Assembly: GCF_014218295.1 (NCBI RefSeq)
Contig: NZ_AP023287.1
Location: forward strand, 2,666,001-2,730,000
Length of the DNA stretch: 64,000 bases
Source of the DNA: Mycolicibacterium litorale
GTDB taxonomy: Bacteria > Actinomycetota > Actinomycetes > Mycobacteriales > Mycobacteriaceae
Reading direction: 5' to 3'
Shown: in pieces, positions 50,852-58,798 of the stretch
Position numbering within the stretch: the first letter of the stretch is position 1
Layout: every line of letters begins with the position of its first letter
Program-made: the position numbers and the translations under genes
Notes under the pieces: model-generated
Seen by the model: the letters and a program-made list of their open reading frames with translations, nothing else
Told to the model about the DNA's origin: nothing
Databases searched by the model: none

Positions 50852-52900
50852 TCAGGGAGCGGGTTCCAGTTCGTCGTCCCATTCCCAGTCGCGCTGGACG
50901 AGCATGCGGTGGGTGATCCGTTCCAGCGCCGCCTCGACCTGGACGCGGTCCGGGCGTCCCTCGAAGGTCGGTGATGTCGCGAGCTTGTCGACGATCATGC
51001 CGACGAACGCCGCCGACACCGCGTCGACCTGGCGGGCACCCGACTGGCTGAGCCACAACAGGTCTCCGGTCCGCACGGCGTAGCCGGTGGACACCAGTTC
51101 GTCGAAGACCGGCTCGACCACTTCGCACGGGATCCGCAGGCGGTCGGCGATCTCGCTCAGCCGGGCCGAGCCGAAAACCTGGTTGTGGCGGTAGATCTGC
51201 AACAGCGCCCACAGCCGTGCGACGTCGAGTTCGCAGCCCTGCCGCCCGGCGACCGCACGCAACCGGATGTCGGGCGAGTTGCGCAGCAGCCGCCCGACCG
51301 CCGATTCGAGCAACTGCTCGGAGGTTTCCGAGCCGGGCATGGCGAACCCCTCGCCGAGGTCCACGGCGGTACCGGTCTCGATGTCGCGCAAGGGCACCTC
51401 CTTGAGCAGCAGAGCCACCAGGAAGCCGACGGCCGCCACCGGAGCGGCGCACAGGAACACCAGGCCCAGTGAGTCGGAGTACGCGGTGACGATCGGCGCG
51501 GCGACGTCGGGGGCGAGCGCGTGCAGCGCCTGCGGCGACTCCGCGGCGGCCGGCGGAGCACCGCTGCGCATCAGGGCCGCCACGATCCGGTCGTCGAGGA
51601 AGTTCGCGAACAGGGATCCGAAGATCGCCGCACCGAACGAGCTGCCGATGGTGCGGAAGAACGTCACCCCCGACGTGGCGACGCCGAGATCCTCGAACGT
51701 CGAGGTGTTCTGCACCGTCAGCACGAGGACCTGCATGCACATCCCGATCCCGGTACCGAGGACGAACAGGAACAGCGACTGCTGCAGCAGCGGTGTGGTC
51801 TCGTCCATCCGGGACAGCAGGACGAACGCGACCACCATGATCGCCGTACCCGCGATGGGGAAGATCTTGTACCGGCCGGTGCGGCTGACGATGACGCCGC
51901 TGCCCATCGACGTGATCAGCAGACCCACCACCATCGGCAGGGTGCGCAGCCCCGATTCGGTGGCCGACACGCCGTCGACGAACTGCATGTAGGTGGGCAG
52001 GAAGGTCAGCGCCCCGAGCATCGCGAAGCCGACGATGAACGACAGGATGCAGCAGACGGTGAACACCTGGCTGCCGAACAGCCGCATGGGGAGGATGGGT
52101 TCGGCGGCGCGCCGCTCGACGCCGACGAACACCGCCAACGCCGCCACGGAGGCGACGAACAAACCGATGATGACCGGCGAGGACCAGGCGTACTCCGCCC
52201 CGCCCCAGCTCGTCGCGAGCGTCAGGCCGGACGCGCCGAGACCGACGAAGACGATGCCGGCGTAGTCGATCTTCGGGCGGCCGGTCCTGCGCAGCGCCGG
52301 GATCGCCGCGGCGGCCACGAACAACACGACGATGCCGACCGGCACGTTGATCCAGAACGCCCAGCGCCAGCTGAGGTGATCGGTGAAGAAGCCGCCGAGC
52401 AGTGGGCCGATCACGGTCGTCACACCGAACACGGCACCCAGCGCGCCCTGGTAGCGGCCGCGGTCCCGCAGGGGGATGACCTCCCCGATGAGCGCCATGG
52501 CCGTGACCATGAGCGCACCGCCGCCGACGCCCTGCAGCGCCCGCGCACCCACCAGCATCGACATCGATCCCGCCAGACCGCACAGCACCGAACCGGCGAG
52601 GAAGAACACCACCGCCGCCTGGAAGACGCGCTTGCGGCCGAACAGGTCACCGAGCTTGCCGACGACCGCGGTGACGATCGTGGAAGCCAACAGGTAGCTC
52701 GTGACCACCCAGCTCTGGTGTCCGGCCCCGCCCAGATCCGCCACGACGGTCGGCAGCGCCGTCGCGACGATCGTCTGGTCGAGTGCCGCCAGGAGCATGC
52801 CCAGAAGCACGGCGACGAAGATGAGGTTGCGCCGCTGCACACTGATCGTCGCGCCGCCGGATTCGGGCGGCGCCGCGGTGGGTGCCGGTGAACTCGCCAT
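50852..52900 (-). CDS. 14-TM MFS exporter (DHA2/EmrB type) with C-terminal winged-helix-like domain
   Basis: A 682-residue transporter, much longer than the usual 480-520 of DHA2 exporters. Residues about 25-500 hold fourteen membrane segments, with the DHA2 motifs LDQTIVATALPTVVADLGG (motif D1), LGDLFGRKRVFQ (motif A) and GAVFGVTTVIGPLLGGFFTDHLSWRWAFWINVPVG (motif C). Residues about 520-682 form a soluble helical domain with a helix-turn-helix-like part (SARLSEIADRLRIPCEVVEPVFDELVSTGYAVRTGDLLWLS). It matches Rv1877 of M. tuberculosis in length and neighbourhood (from memory). It would export a drug or metabolite by proton antiport. A palindrome and a TATAGC -10 lie before the start. Confidence 0.88.
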   Translation of the reverse strand: MASSPAPTAAPPESGGATISVQRRNLIFVAVLLGMLLAALDQTIVATALPTVVADLGGAGHQSWVVTSYLLASTIVTAVVGKLGDLFGRKRVFQAAVVFFLAGSVLCGLAGSMSMLVGARALQGVGGGALMVTAMALIGEVIPLRDRGRYQGALGAVFGVTTVIGPLLGGFFTDHLSWRWAFWINVPVGIVVLFVAAAAIPALRRTGRPKIDYAGIVFVGLGASGLTLATSWGGAEYAWSSPVIIGLFVASVAALAVFVGVERRAAEPILPMRLFGSQVFTVCCILSFIVGFAMLGALTFLPTYMQFVDGVSATESGLRTLPMVVGLLITSMGSGVIVSRTGRYKIFPIAGTAIMVVAFVLLSRMDETTPLLQQSLFLFVLGTGIGMCMQVLVLTVQNTSTFEDLGVATSGVTFFRTIGSSFGAAIFGSLFANFLDDRIVAALMRSGAPPAAAESPQALHALAPDVAAPIVTAYSDSLGLVFLCAAPVAAVGFLVALLLKEVPLRDIETGTAVDLGEGFAMPGSETSEQLLESAVGRLLRNSPDIRLRAVAGRQGCELDVARLWALLQIYRHNQVFGSARLSEIADRLRIPCEVVEPVFDELVSTGYAVRTGDLLWLSQSGARQVDAVSAAFVGMIVDKLATSPTFEGRPDRVQVEAALERITHRMLVQRDWEWDDELEPAP

Positions 52901-52921
52901 GCCTGCCTTTCGTGACGCCGA

Positions 52922-52946
52922 ACGCTACATCGTTAGCGTGGCTATA
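52922..52946 (-). promoter_or_regulatory. Promoter and inverted repeat before the MFS exporter gene
   Basis: On the minus strand TATAGC (52946-52941) can serve as -10; the inverted repeat ACGCTA-N6-TAGCGT (52922-52939) begins two bases downstream, over the expected transcript start. This is a classic position for a repressor-controlled efflux pump. No regulator gene is adjacent. Confidence 0.45.
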
Positions 52947-53053
52947 AAAGTTACGGCGGGCCGGTTCATTCCCGAGCCGTGCTCGACACGAACTGACCCG
53001 CGCCTCCGGTTACCCCCGAATGGCGCGGGTCAGTCGGTACGGCGGCTATGCGG

Positions 53054-53533
53054 TCACTGGGGAGGACGCGATACGCACTGCGCCGCGTAGAGCTGCTCAC
53101 CCAGCTTGTCCATCAGCTCGAGCTGGGTCTCGAGGTAGTCGATGTGCTTCTCCTCGTCGGCGAGGATGGTCTCGAACAGGTTGGCGCTGGTGGCGTCGCC
53201 CTTCTCACGGCACATGACGATGCCGGGTTTGAGCCGGCCGACGACCTCGTATTCGATCGCCAGATCCGCCTCGAATTGTTCGCGCAGTGTTTGACCCACC
53301 CGTAACGAGAACAGGCGCTGATAATTCGGCAGCCCGTCGAGAAGCAGAATTCTGTCGGTGATCGCCTCGGCGTGGCGCATTTCTTCGAAAGACTCGTCGC
53401 GGGTGTGCCCGGCCAATTCGGTGAAGCCCCAGCTCTCCTGCATCTTCGAATGGAGAAAATACTGGTTGATCGCCGTCAATTCGCTTGTCAACTGCTCGTT
53501 GAGCAATTTCAGGACATCGGGATCGCCTTGCAT
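53054..53533 (-). CDS. bfrA: Bacterioferritin
   Basis: A 159-residue heme-containing ferritin. Ferroxidase ligands are in place (Glu18, Glu51, His54, then Glu94, Glu127 and His130 by position), and Met52 in EEMRHAEA is the heme-ligand methionine. The protein assembles as a 24-mer shell that oxidises and stores iron. GAGGAGAGG precedes the ATG. It is divergent from an IdeR-box gene and a BFD ferredoxin, which mobilise or respond to iron. Intergenic 52901-53053 downstream holds only the exporter promoter. bfrA is an IdeR-activated gene in M. tuberculosis. Confidence 0.95.
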   Translation of the reverse strand: MQGDPDVLKLLNEQLTSELTAINQYFLHSKMQESWGFTELAGHTRDESFEEMRHAEAITDRILLLDGLPNYQRLFSLRVGQTLREQFEADLAIEYEVVGRLKPGIVMCREKGDATSANLFETILADEEKHIDYLETQLELMDKLGEQLYAAQCVSRPPQ

Positions 53534-53720
53534 GGACCTCTCCTCACGACCGGATGGGCGGCTCGGGTCTCACTGTTTGCCGTACCCATGCAATCTAGCT
53601 GCGTTTACCGCCGACGGCGACCCGCTTTGCTTGATAGCGGCGTGTTTTGGCGAGACTGGGCATCCGCGGCGGGTTGCTGCGCGCCTCGTGTGCCGGGTTC
53701 TCTGGACTGCCTGTCCTAAG

Positions 53721-53739
53721 TAAGGTTAGACTCCACTAA
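53721..53739. promoter_or_regulatory. IdeR-like iron box
   Basis: TAAGGTTAGACTCCACTAA matches the 19-bp mycobacterial IdeR consensus TTAGGTTAGGCTAACCTAA at 14 positions, with the left half nearly intact. It ends 34 bp before the ATG at 53774 (and directly before a second ATG at 53741), so iron-loaded IdeR could repress that gene; it is about 190 bp from the bacterioferritin start, where IdeR acts as an activator in M. tuberculosis. Confidence 0.6.
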
Positions 53740-53773
53740 CATGCGGACACGGACCTCTGACAGGCGGGAAACA

Positions 53774-54406
53774 ATGGGTGAGCACGGCCTTCACTCATTT
53801 ATTCTCGCGTGCGATTTCCGTGTCGATGATCCCGAGCGCATGTGGACGTGGCTGAAAAAGCAGAAATCCGGTTTGAATTCGATCGGTGCGCACCATGTCG
53901 TGATCTACAGATCGATTTGGGAACCAGGCCGAATGCTGACGACGATCGGTATCCGCAATCCGAGTTCGGTGCGGGAGGTGCTGCGTTCCCCCGCCATATT
54001 CGAATGGTTCGACATATCGGGAGTTCAGGACATTCCGCCGGTGTTCGGCGGTGAGGTCGTCGAGAAGATCGACCTCGACGGCCCGTCGTCGGAGCGCCAC
54101 GTCGCGGGCGTCATCGTCGGCGCGATGGCCGCCGTCGACGACGTGCAGGCGCTGATGGACAAGGTGCACGACGGGCTCGACCGATTCCGGGAGGCCGGCG
54201 TCCGCAAGGTGTGGGTCTACCGGGCCGTCGACGACGGCCAGGAAGTCATGATCCTGCAGGAGATCGACGACGAGCGACGCGCCCGGCAGTGGATCGACCA
54301 TCCGGACGCCTCCGCCGAATGGATGTCGAGGGCCGGCCTCGGCGCCTACCCCACGCTCTTCGTGGGCAAGCTCGCCCACGTCATGACCGTGGACGACGAG
54401 GAATAG
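53774..54406 (+). CDS. Internally duplicated protein of unknown function, IdeR-box controlled
   Basis: A 210-residue protein, not recognised. It is built of two similar halves (about residues 7-100 and 107-205): VVIYRSIWEPGRMLTTIGIRN / VWVYRAVDDGQEVMILQEIDD, then VREVLRSPAIFEWFDISGV / ARQWIDHPDASAEWMSRAGL, then PPVFGGEVVEKI / PTLFVGKLAHVM. The beta-alpha-beta-beta pattern suggests two ferredoxin-like (dimeric alpha-beta barrel) domains in one chain. That fold includes the heme-degrading MhuD/IsdG enzymes, but no catalytic histidine-asparagine pair was identified. Location between bacterioferritin and BFD, with an IdeR-like box upstream, points to iron metabolism. ATG 53741 is an alternative start that would leave no space after the box. 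Confidence 0.72.
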   Translation: MGEHGLHSFILACDFRVDDPERMWTWLKKQKSGLNSIGAHHVVIYRSIWEPGRMLTTIGIRNPSSVREVLRSPAIFEWFDISGVQDIPPVFGGEVVEKIDLDGPSSERHVAGVIVGAMAAVDDVQALMDKVHDGLDRFREAGVRKVWVYRAVDDGQEVMILQEIDDERRARQWIDHPDASAEWMSRAGLGAYPTLFVGKLAHVMTVDDEE

Positions 54407-54417
54407 CGGGGTACGCC

Positions 54418-54624
54418 GTGTTCGTCTGCCTGTGCGTGGGAGTGACCAGCCACGTGGTCAACGACGTCGTCGCCGCCGGTGCCTCCACGTCGAAGGAGAT
54501 CGCGGAGGCCTGTGGCGCGGGCAGCGAATGCGGCCGGTGCCGTCGGACCCTGCGGGCGATCCTCGAGGCACACGCCGTCAACGGGTGCCCCACCCAGTTC
54601 AACGGCTGCCCGTCGCGCGCCTGA
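54418..54624 (+). CDS. Bacterioferritin-associated ferredoxin (BFD-like [2Fe-2S])
   Basis: A 68-residue [2Fe-2S] protein. The BFD motif is CLCVGVTSHVVNDVVAAGASTSKEIAEACGAGSECGRC, with the four ligands in the pattern C-x-C ... C-x-x-C. BFD proteins reduce bacterioferritin heme to release stored Fe(II). It starts with GTG, 11 bp after the duplicated protein gene, so both share one transcript from the IdeR-box promoter, while bacterioferritin lies divergently 0.9 kb away. Two further cysteines occur in the C-terminal tail (NGCPTQFNGCPSRA), a small direct repeat of unknown purpose. Confidence 0.87.
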   Translation: MFVCLCVGVTSHVVNDVVAAGASTSKEIAEACGAGSECGRCRRTLRAILEAHAVNGCPTQFNGCPSRA

Positions 54625-54633
54625 GGTCCTCCG

Positions 54634-55392
54634 TCACCCCTGTCGGCGGTCGGCGAACGCGGCGAGGGCGTCGGCGTTGGCCGCACTGCCCAGCAGAACC
54701 TCGAACTTGGCGTACTCGCGGGCGATCGCGGCCTTCACCTCGGCCCTGGTCGGTTCGACGATCGTCTCCTTGACCGCCATGAGGCTCGAGATCGGGCGGG
54801 ACGCGAGGATGCCGGCGTGGCGGCGGGCCTCGGCGAGCAGTTCGTCGGGTTCGCAGATGTGCCAGGCGATTCCCATCCGGTGCGCGTCGGCGGCCGACAC
54901 CCACTCCGACGACATCAGCAGCCAGGCCGCGTTCTGCCGGCCCATCAGCTGAGGCAGCAGATAGGACGACGCCGCCTCCGGCGCCACCCCCAGGCTGGTG
55001 AACGGGCACTTCAACCGCGCGGCCGTCGACATGAACACCAGGTCGGCGTATCCGAGGATGGTGGTGCCGATCCCGACGGCCAACCCGTTCACCGCGCACA
55101 CCAACGGTTTGCGCAGATCGAGCAGCGCCTCCATCAACCCGGGGAAACCGTGCTCACCCGGCTGGAACTGCGGATCGGTGACCCGGGCGGCCATCTCGTT
55201 GAGGTCGTTACCCGCGCTGAAGGCGCGACCGGCGCCGGTGAGCAGGACGACGGCCACCGACGGGTCGGCGTCGGCCTCACGCAACGCCACCGTCGTCGCG
55301 TCGTAGAGCGCCTCGTTGAAGGCGTTGAGGGCTTCGGGGCGGTCGAGGGTGACGGTGCGTACCCCGTCGTCGTCGCTGATCTGCAGGGTCAC
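54634..55392 (-). CDS. Enoyl-CoA hydratase/isomerase family protein
   Basis: A 252-residue crotonase-fold enzyme. LNAFNEALYDATTVALREADADPSVAVVLLTGAGRAFSAGNDLNEMA gives the oxyanion hole and CoA-binding (GAGRAFSAGND, about residue 55), and NGLAVGIGTTILGYADLVFMSTAARLKCPFTSLGVAPEAASSYLLPQLMG the second block. The Glu of typical hydratases is partly preserved (GVAPEAAS). It may hydrate or isomerise an unsaturated acyl-CoA in beta-oxidation; the narrower role is not clear. It lies convergent with the BFD gene and in series with the EthD-like gene upstream. Confidence 0.85.
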   Translation of the reverse strand: MTLQISDDDGVRTVTLDRPEALNAFNEALYDATTVALREADADPSVAVVLLTGAGRAFSAGNDLNEMAARVTDPQFQPGEHGFPGLMEALLDLRKPLVCAVNGLAVGIGTTILGYADLVFMSTAARLKCPFTSLGVAPEAASSYLLPQLMGRQNAAWLLMSSEWVSAADAHRMGIAWHICEPDELLAEARRHAGILASRPISSLMAVKETIVEPTRAEVKAAIAREYAKFEVLLGSAANADALAAFADRRQG

Positions 55393-55407
55393 GGCAGCAG
55401 CGTAGCG

Positions 55408-56112
55408 TCAGCCCGCCGCGAACGGGCTCCTCATGACGTAGCGACTGGTGGGCACCGTGTCGATGTCCCGGTTGGCGCCGAAGGACTCGGTGCTGGCCAG
55501 CATCCGCTGCATCCGGTCGGCGAGGTCGGCGTCGTCGGCCGCGCCGAAGAAGGCGTGCAGATCCGACACCGCCGCAAGGGGAAAGAGCTCCTCGACGATC
55601 GCGGCGATCGCCGGGGCATCCTCGGTGAGCGGACGGACGACGCTGTTCTGGACGTAGCCGAACGTGGCCTGGGTGGCGATCGCGACCGGGGTGTGGGCGA
55701 GGTGCCAGCGGGTCCGCCACGTCGGCTCGTCGAGATCGTCCGGGCGACGCAGCAGCGCGATGTTCGCGAGTCCTTCGGTGCGCTGCCCCGGTCCGGTGAC
55801 CGGTGGCGGCAGCGGCACCGATTCGGTCACCAGATAGGCCGCGAGCGCGTCGCATTCGGGGGCCAGCACGTCGATCGCGCCGCGGAGGTCAGCGCCGTAG
55901 GACTGCTGCGTCCACACGGTCACCACGGCCGTCGCCGGCGGGTCGAGGGTGGTCAGCGTCATCAGGGAGTCCCGCACGGGCGCGTCGCGCACATTCACCG
56001 TCAGCCCCGGCACGCCGAGATCGAGCAGCCGGTGCGCCACCTCCGTGCGGATGCGGGTGCACCAGGCGTCGTCGGCGTCCGCAGAGCGCAGTGTGATCAT
56101 GACCTTCTCCAC
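55408..56112 (-). CDS. EthD-domain-like protein
   Basis: A 234-residue protein with a dimeric alpha-beta-barrel (EthD-type) look: VMITLRSADADDAWCTRIRTEVAHRLLDLGVPGLTVNVRD at the start and a second half ALLRRPDDLDEPTWRTRWHLAHTPVAIATQATFGYVQNSVVRPLTEDAP, the RWHLAHTPVA segment fitting the EthD motif. EthD proteins are small partners of P450s or degradative enzymes with unknown chemistry. It is 15 bp upstream of the enoyl-CoA hydratase gene and probably co-transcribed. The start is set at the ATG 56112. Confidence 0.7.
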   Translation of the reverse strand: MEKVMITLRSADADDAWCTRIRTEVAHRLLDLGVPGLTVNVRDAPVRDSLMTLTTLDPPATAVVTVWTQQSYGADLRGAIDVLAPECDALAAYLVTESVPLPPPVTGPGQRTEGLANIALLRRPDDLDEPTWRTRWHLAHTPVAIATQATFGYVQNSVVRPLTEDAPAIAAIVEELFPLAAVSDLHAFFGAADDADLADRMQRMLASTESFGANRDIDTVPTSRYVMRSPFAAG

Positions 56113-56189
56113 GCCTGCAACCTACTGACATACCGACATACCGACGCGCGCCACGCCAGACCGCCGGCACGACGGGGGACAATGGTCGC

Positions 56190-58163
56190 GTGCACGTCGA
56201 CAGCCGGATGATGGACACGGTTCGGCTGACCACGCCGGGCGTCGGTGCGGTGGTCCGCAGCCTTCTCGGGGTGCTGGCGCTGACCGCCGTAGCGCTGTAC
56301 GCGATTTCGCCGACGGCGGCGATGTGGACGGCCGGTGCCGGCATCATCACCGGCGCGATCGCCCTGCAGGACACGCCGGGCCGGCGGCTCCCCATCGTTC
56401 TCATCTCGTCGGCCGAAGTGGGGGCGGCCGCCCTGGTCGGTTCGCTGACCACCCGCTACGACGTCCTGTTCGTCGCCGTGGTCGCGTTCTGGTGCTTCGT
56501 GGCGGGTATGCAGTGGGCGCTGGGCGCCAACGCCGGATTCGTGGCCGCCGCCGCGGCCGGTCTGCTGGTGATCACCCCGCCCGAGGCGATGTCGCCCCCC
56601 GCGGTCGTCGCCACGACGGCGTTGACCGTGGCGACCGGCCTGCTGCAGGCCTTCCTGGTGTGGCTGCGGCCGCCGCAGCGGTGGCGCACCCAGCAGCACG
56701 CGCTCACCAGGGCCCACCGGTCGCTGGCCCAGGACGCCAGGAACCTGGCCGGAAACACCGAGACTCCGCTCGACCCGGCGCAGCTGACATGGCTGCGCGA
56801 GGTGTTCAGCAACATCCCCCAGCACCAGCGGCCCAAGGCCTACCAGCTGGGTTACCAACTGCCCGAACGGATCGCCGCGACACTCGTCGCGCTGCGCCGC
56901 ACGGATGCCGATCTCACGGAGCTGTCGTCGGCGGCCGGTGAATTCCTCGACGCGATCGCCGAACACGGCGTCGCCGCACACCGCGGGGCCGACGCCGCGC
57001 TCCAGCGGGTCGACGCCGCCGCCGCGGCCGTCACCGGTCCCGGCGCCGGCGCCGCCCAGCGCTTCGCCGAACAGCTGCACGAGGCGGCAGTGCTGCGGTT
57101 CGGCCGGCTGCGCGGCCCCGACCTGAAAGGCTCCCTGCGGGGGTCGGCCGCTGTGCTGCGCCGCCACCTGGTGTCGACCTCGCCGGTGCTGCGCCACGCC
57201 GTCCGGCTGGCCGCCGCGACCGCGGTCAGCGTGGCGGTGGCGCGTTTCGCCGATCTCCATGAGCCGTACTGGCTGGCGCTGACGGTGCTGCTGGTGTTGC
57301 GGCCGGAATCCGCGCACACCTACACGCGCTGCGCCGGCAGGCTGGCGGGGATCGCCGCCGGCATCCTGGTGGCGTCCGCGATGAGCGTGCTGTGGCCGCC
57401 GACGGGCATGGTCGCGGCGGTCAGCGCGGCGGCCTTCGTGGGGGTGGCCTATGCGGTGTGGGGTTTCGGCTACATCGCGGTCAGTGCGGCGTTGGCCGCC
57501 GCCGTCGTGTTCCTGCTCGGGATCGCCGAACCGGTCCAGAGCACCGAGGTGCTGCATCGGCTGCTGGCCGTCGCGATGGGTGGTGGGCTGGCGTTGATCG
57601 CCCATGTCACGCTGCCCGACGATGCGCTGATCCGGTTGCGTCAGCGCGCCGGCGAGCTCCTGATGACCGAGATCGACTACGCGGCGATGGTGGTGCGGGC
57701 GTTCGTGCACGAACTAGACCGACCGGCCGACGCGCTGGCGGCGGCGTGGCAGCGGGCCTTCCGCGCCCGCGCCGCGTTCGAGGCGGCCTCCGGCGCCACC
57801 CGGCTGCAGGACCCCGACCAGCGCCAGTGGTTGCGGTCGCTGCGGACGGCGCTCAACGCGATCACCGGGGCGTGCACGACGATGGAGAGCAGTCTGCCGC
57901 CCGAACCGGTGACGCTGAGCCCCGAGTTCGTCGCGGCCGTCGACGACTACGTGGACGCACTACGCGGGGCGCCGCCGAACCCGGCGACGCTGTGGACGGT
58001 GGACCTGCCCGAGCTGATGGCGGCCGACCGCCGGGTGCGCGAGGTGGCCCACACGGTCACCGGGGCGAGCAGCGGTGCGCGCGTACTGGTCGCCGAGCTG
58101 ACGGCGATCACCCGCAGCCTTGCGGCGATCACCCCGATTCCCGAGCCCACCTGGGCTGGATGA
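56190..58163 (+). CDS. FUSC-family inner-membrane transporter
   Basis: A 657-residue membrane protein with two blocks of about five to six hydrophobic helices (residues about 20-150 and 335-480) and two soluble domains, the layout of the FUSC/aromatic acid exporter (AaeB, YccS) family. Landmark HEPYWLALTVLLVLRPESAHTYTRCAGRLAGIAAG is the family signature. It probably exports aromatic or phenolic acids. The GTG at 56190 lacks a ribosome-binding site; a GACAAT at 56178-56183 could be the -10 of a leaderless transcript starting at that GTG. The 3' end overlaps the thioesterase gene by 35 bp. Confidence 0.85.
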   Translation: MHVDSRMMDTVRLTTPGVGAVVRSLLGVLALTAVALYAISPTAAMWTAGAGIITGAIALQDTPGRRLPIVLISSAEVGAAALVGSLTTRYDVLFVAVVAFWCFVAGMQWALGANAGFVAAAAAGLLVITPPEAMSPPAVVATTALTVATGLLQAFLVWLRPPQRWRTQQHALTRAHRSLAQDARNLAGNTETPLDPAQLTWLREVFSNIPQHQRPKAYQLGYQLPERIAATLVALRRTDADLTELSSAAGEFLDAIAEHGVAAHRGADAALQRVDAAAAAVTGPGAGAAQRFAEQLHEAAVLRFGRLRGPDLKGSLRGSAAVLRRHLVSTSPVLRHAVRLAAATAVSVAVARFADLHEPYWLALTVLLVLRPESAHTYTRCAGRLAGIAAGILVASAMSVLWPPTGMVAAVSAAAFVGVAYAVWGFGYIAVSAALAAAVVFLLGIAEPVQSTEVLHRLLAVAMGGGLALIAHVTLPDDALIRLRQRAGELLMTEIDYAAMVVRAFVHELDRPADALAAAWQRAFRARAAFEAASGATRLQDPDQRQWLRSLRTALNAITGACTTMESSLPPEPVTLSPEFVAAVDDYVDALRGAPPNPATLWTVDLPELMAADRRVREVAHTVTGASSGARVLVAELTAITRSLAAITPIPEPTWAG

Positions 58164-58761
58164 ACACTCCCTCGGCCTCGACGGTGACCCCCTCCTCGTC
58201 GGCGAGATGACCGACCGCGAAGGCCTTGAACCCGTCGACGCGCGCGATGTGCGCCTCGGCGTGCAGCCGGCCGAGTCGCGTGGTGCGCAGGTAGCGCAGC
58301 GTGATGGTGCCGGTGAGCCGCGGCTTGTGCTGATTGCTCGCCGCCTCGCCCAACACGTGGTCGAGCACCAGCGCGGCCACACCGCCGTGGACGTGGCCCG
58401 GCGGTCCCTCGTACGCCGCGCCGAGGTCGAAGTCGGCGAAGACGCGGTCGTCCGCGTCGCGGTGGATCTCCAGCGGCGGCGCCATCGGGTTGCGGATCCC
58501 CACGACCGGGTTGCCCCAGGGCATCTGGTCGCCGTCGGAGGTGAACTGCAGCCCGAAGGGGCCGTCCAGTTGTCGGCTGCGCAGGCGGGCGGTGGCCGCG
58601 TCGATCTCCGCCGTCACGGCCGCCACCGTCTCGGCGCCGACCTCGGTGCGGATGGTCGCGTCGATCAGCGCCCGCACCGACGCCGTCAGCGGCTCGTAGA
58701 TCTCCCGTAATCGGGTGACGTCGGCAGAGCTCAAACCCTCGACGTGGGTGTACTCCAGCAT
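58129..58761 (-). CDS. PaaI-type hot-dog thioesterase
   Basis: A 210-residue thioesterase with a single hot-dog domain in the C-terminal two thirds. The catalytic block is GPPGHVHGGVAALVLDHVLG (about residue 122), in which HGG-x-x-A-x-x-x-D follows the PaaI/YbaW type; TGTITLRYLRTTRLGRLHAEAHIARVDG is the long helix-strand region after it. It hydrolyses acyl-CoA esters; an aromatic or sterol-derived acyl group is possible given the KstR-type site 9 bp upstream of its start. The 3' end overlaps the FUSC gene by 35 bp. Confidence 0.85.
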   Translation of the reverse strand: MLEYTHVEGLSSADVTRLREIYEPLTASVRALIDATIRTEVGAETVAAVTAEIDAATARLRSRQLDGPFGLQFTSDGDQMPWGNPVVGIRNPMAPPLEIHRDADDRVFADFDLGAAYEGPPGHVHGGVAALVLDHVLGEAASNQHKPRLTGTITLRYLRTTRLGRLHAEAHIARVDGFKAFAVGHLADEEGVTVEAEGVFIQPRWARESG

Positions 58762-58769
58762 TTCTGCAC

Positions 58770-58783
58770 TAGAACACGTTCCA
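58770..58783. promoter_or_regulatory. KstR-type operator before PaaI thioesterase
   Basis: TAGAACACGTTCCA meets all fixed positions of TNNAACNNGTTNNA and lies 9 bp before the start of the minus-strand thioesterase gene. It shares ACTAGAACA-GTTCCAG with the site at 12839, a strong sign that both bind the same TetR-type regulator. Confidence 0.72.
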
Positions 58784-58798
58784 GCCGCCGGTGTCGAA

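Noticed and set aside
56125..56145. Short direct repeat ACATACCG twice before the FUSC gene
   Set aside because: Only two copies of 8 bp, with no symmetry and no promoter overlap; likely chance.
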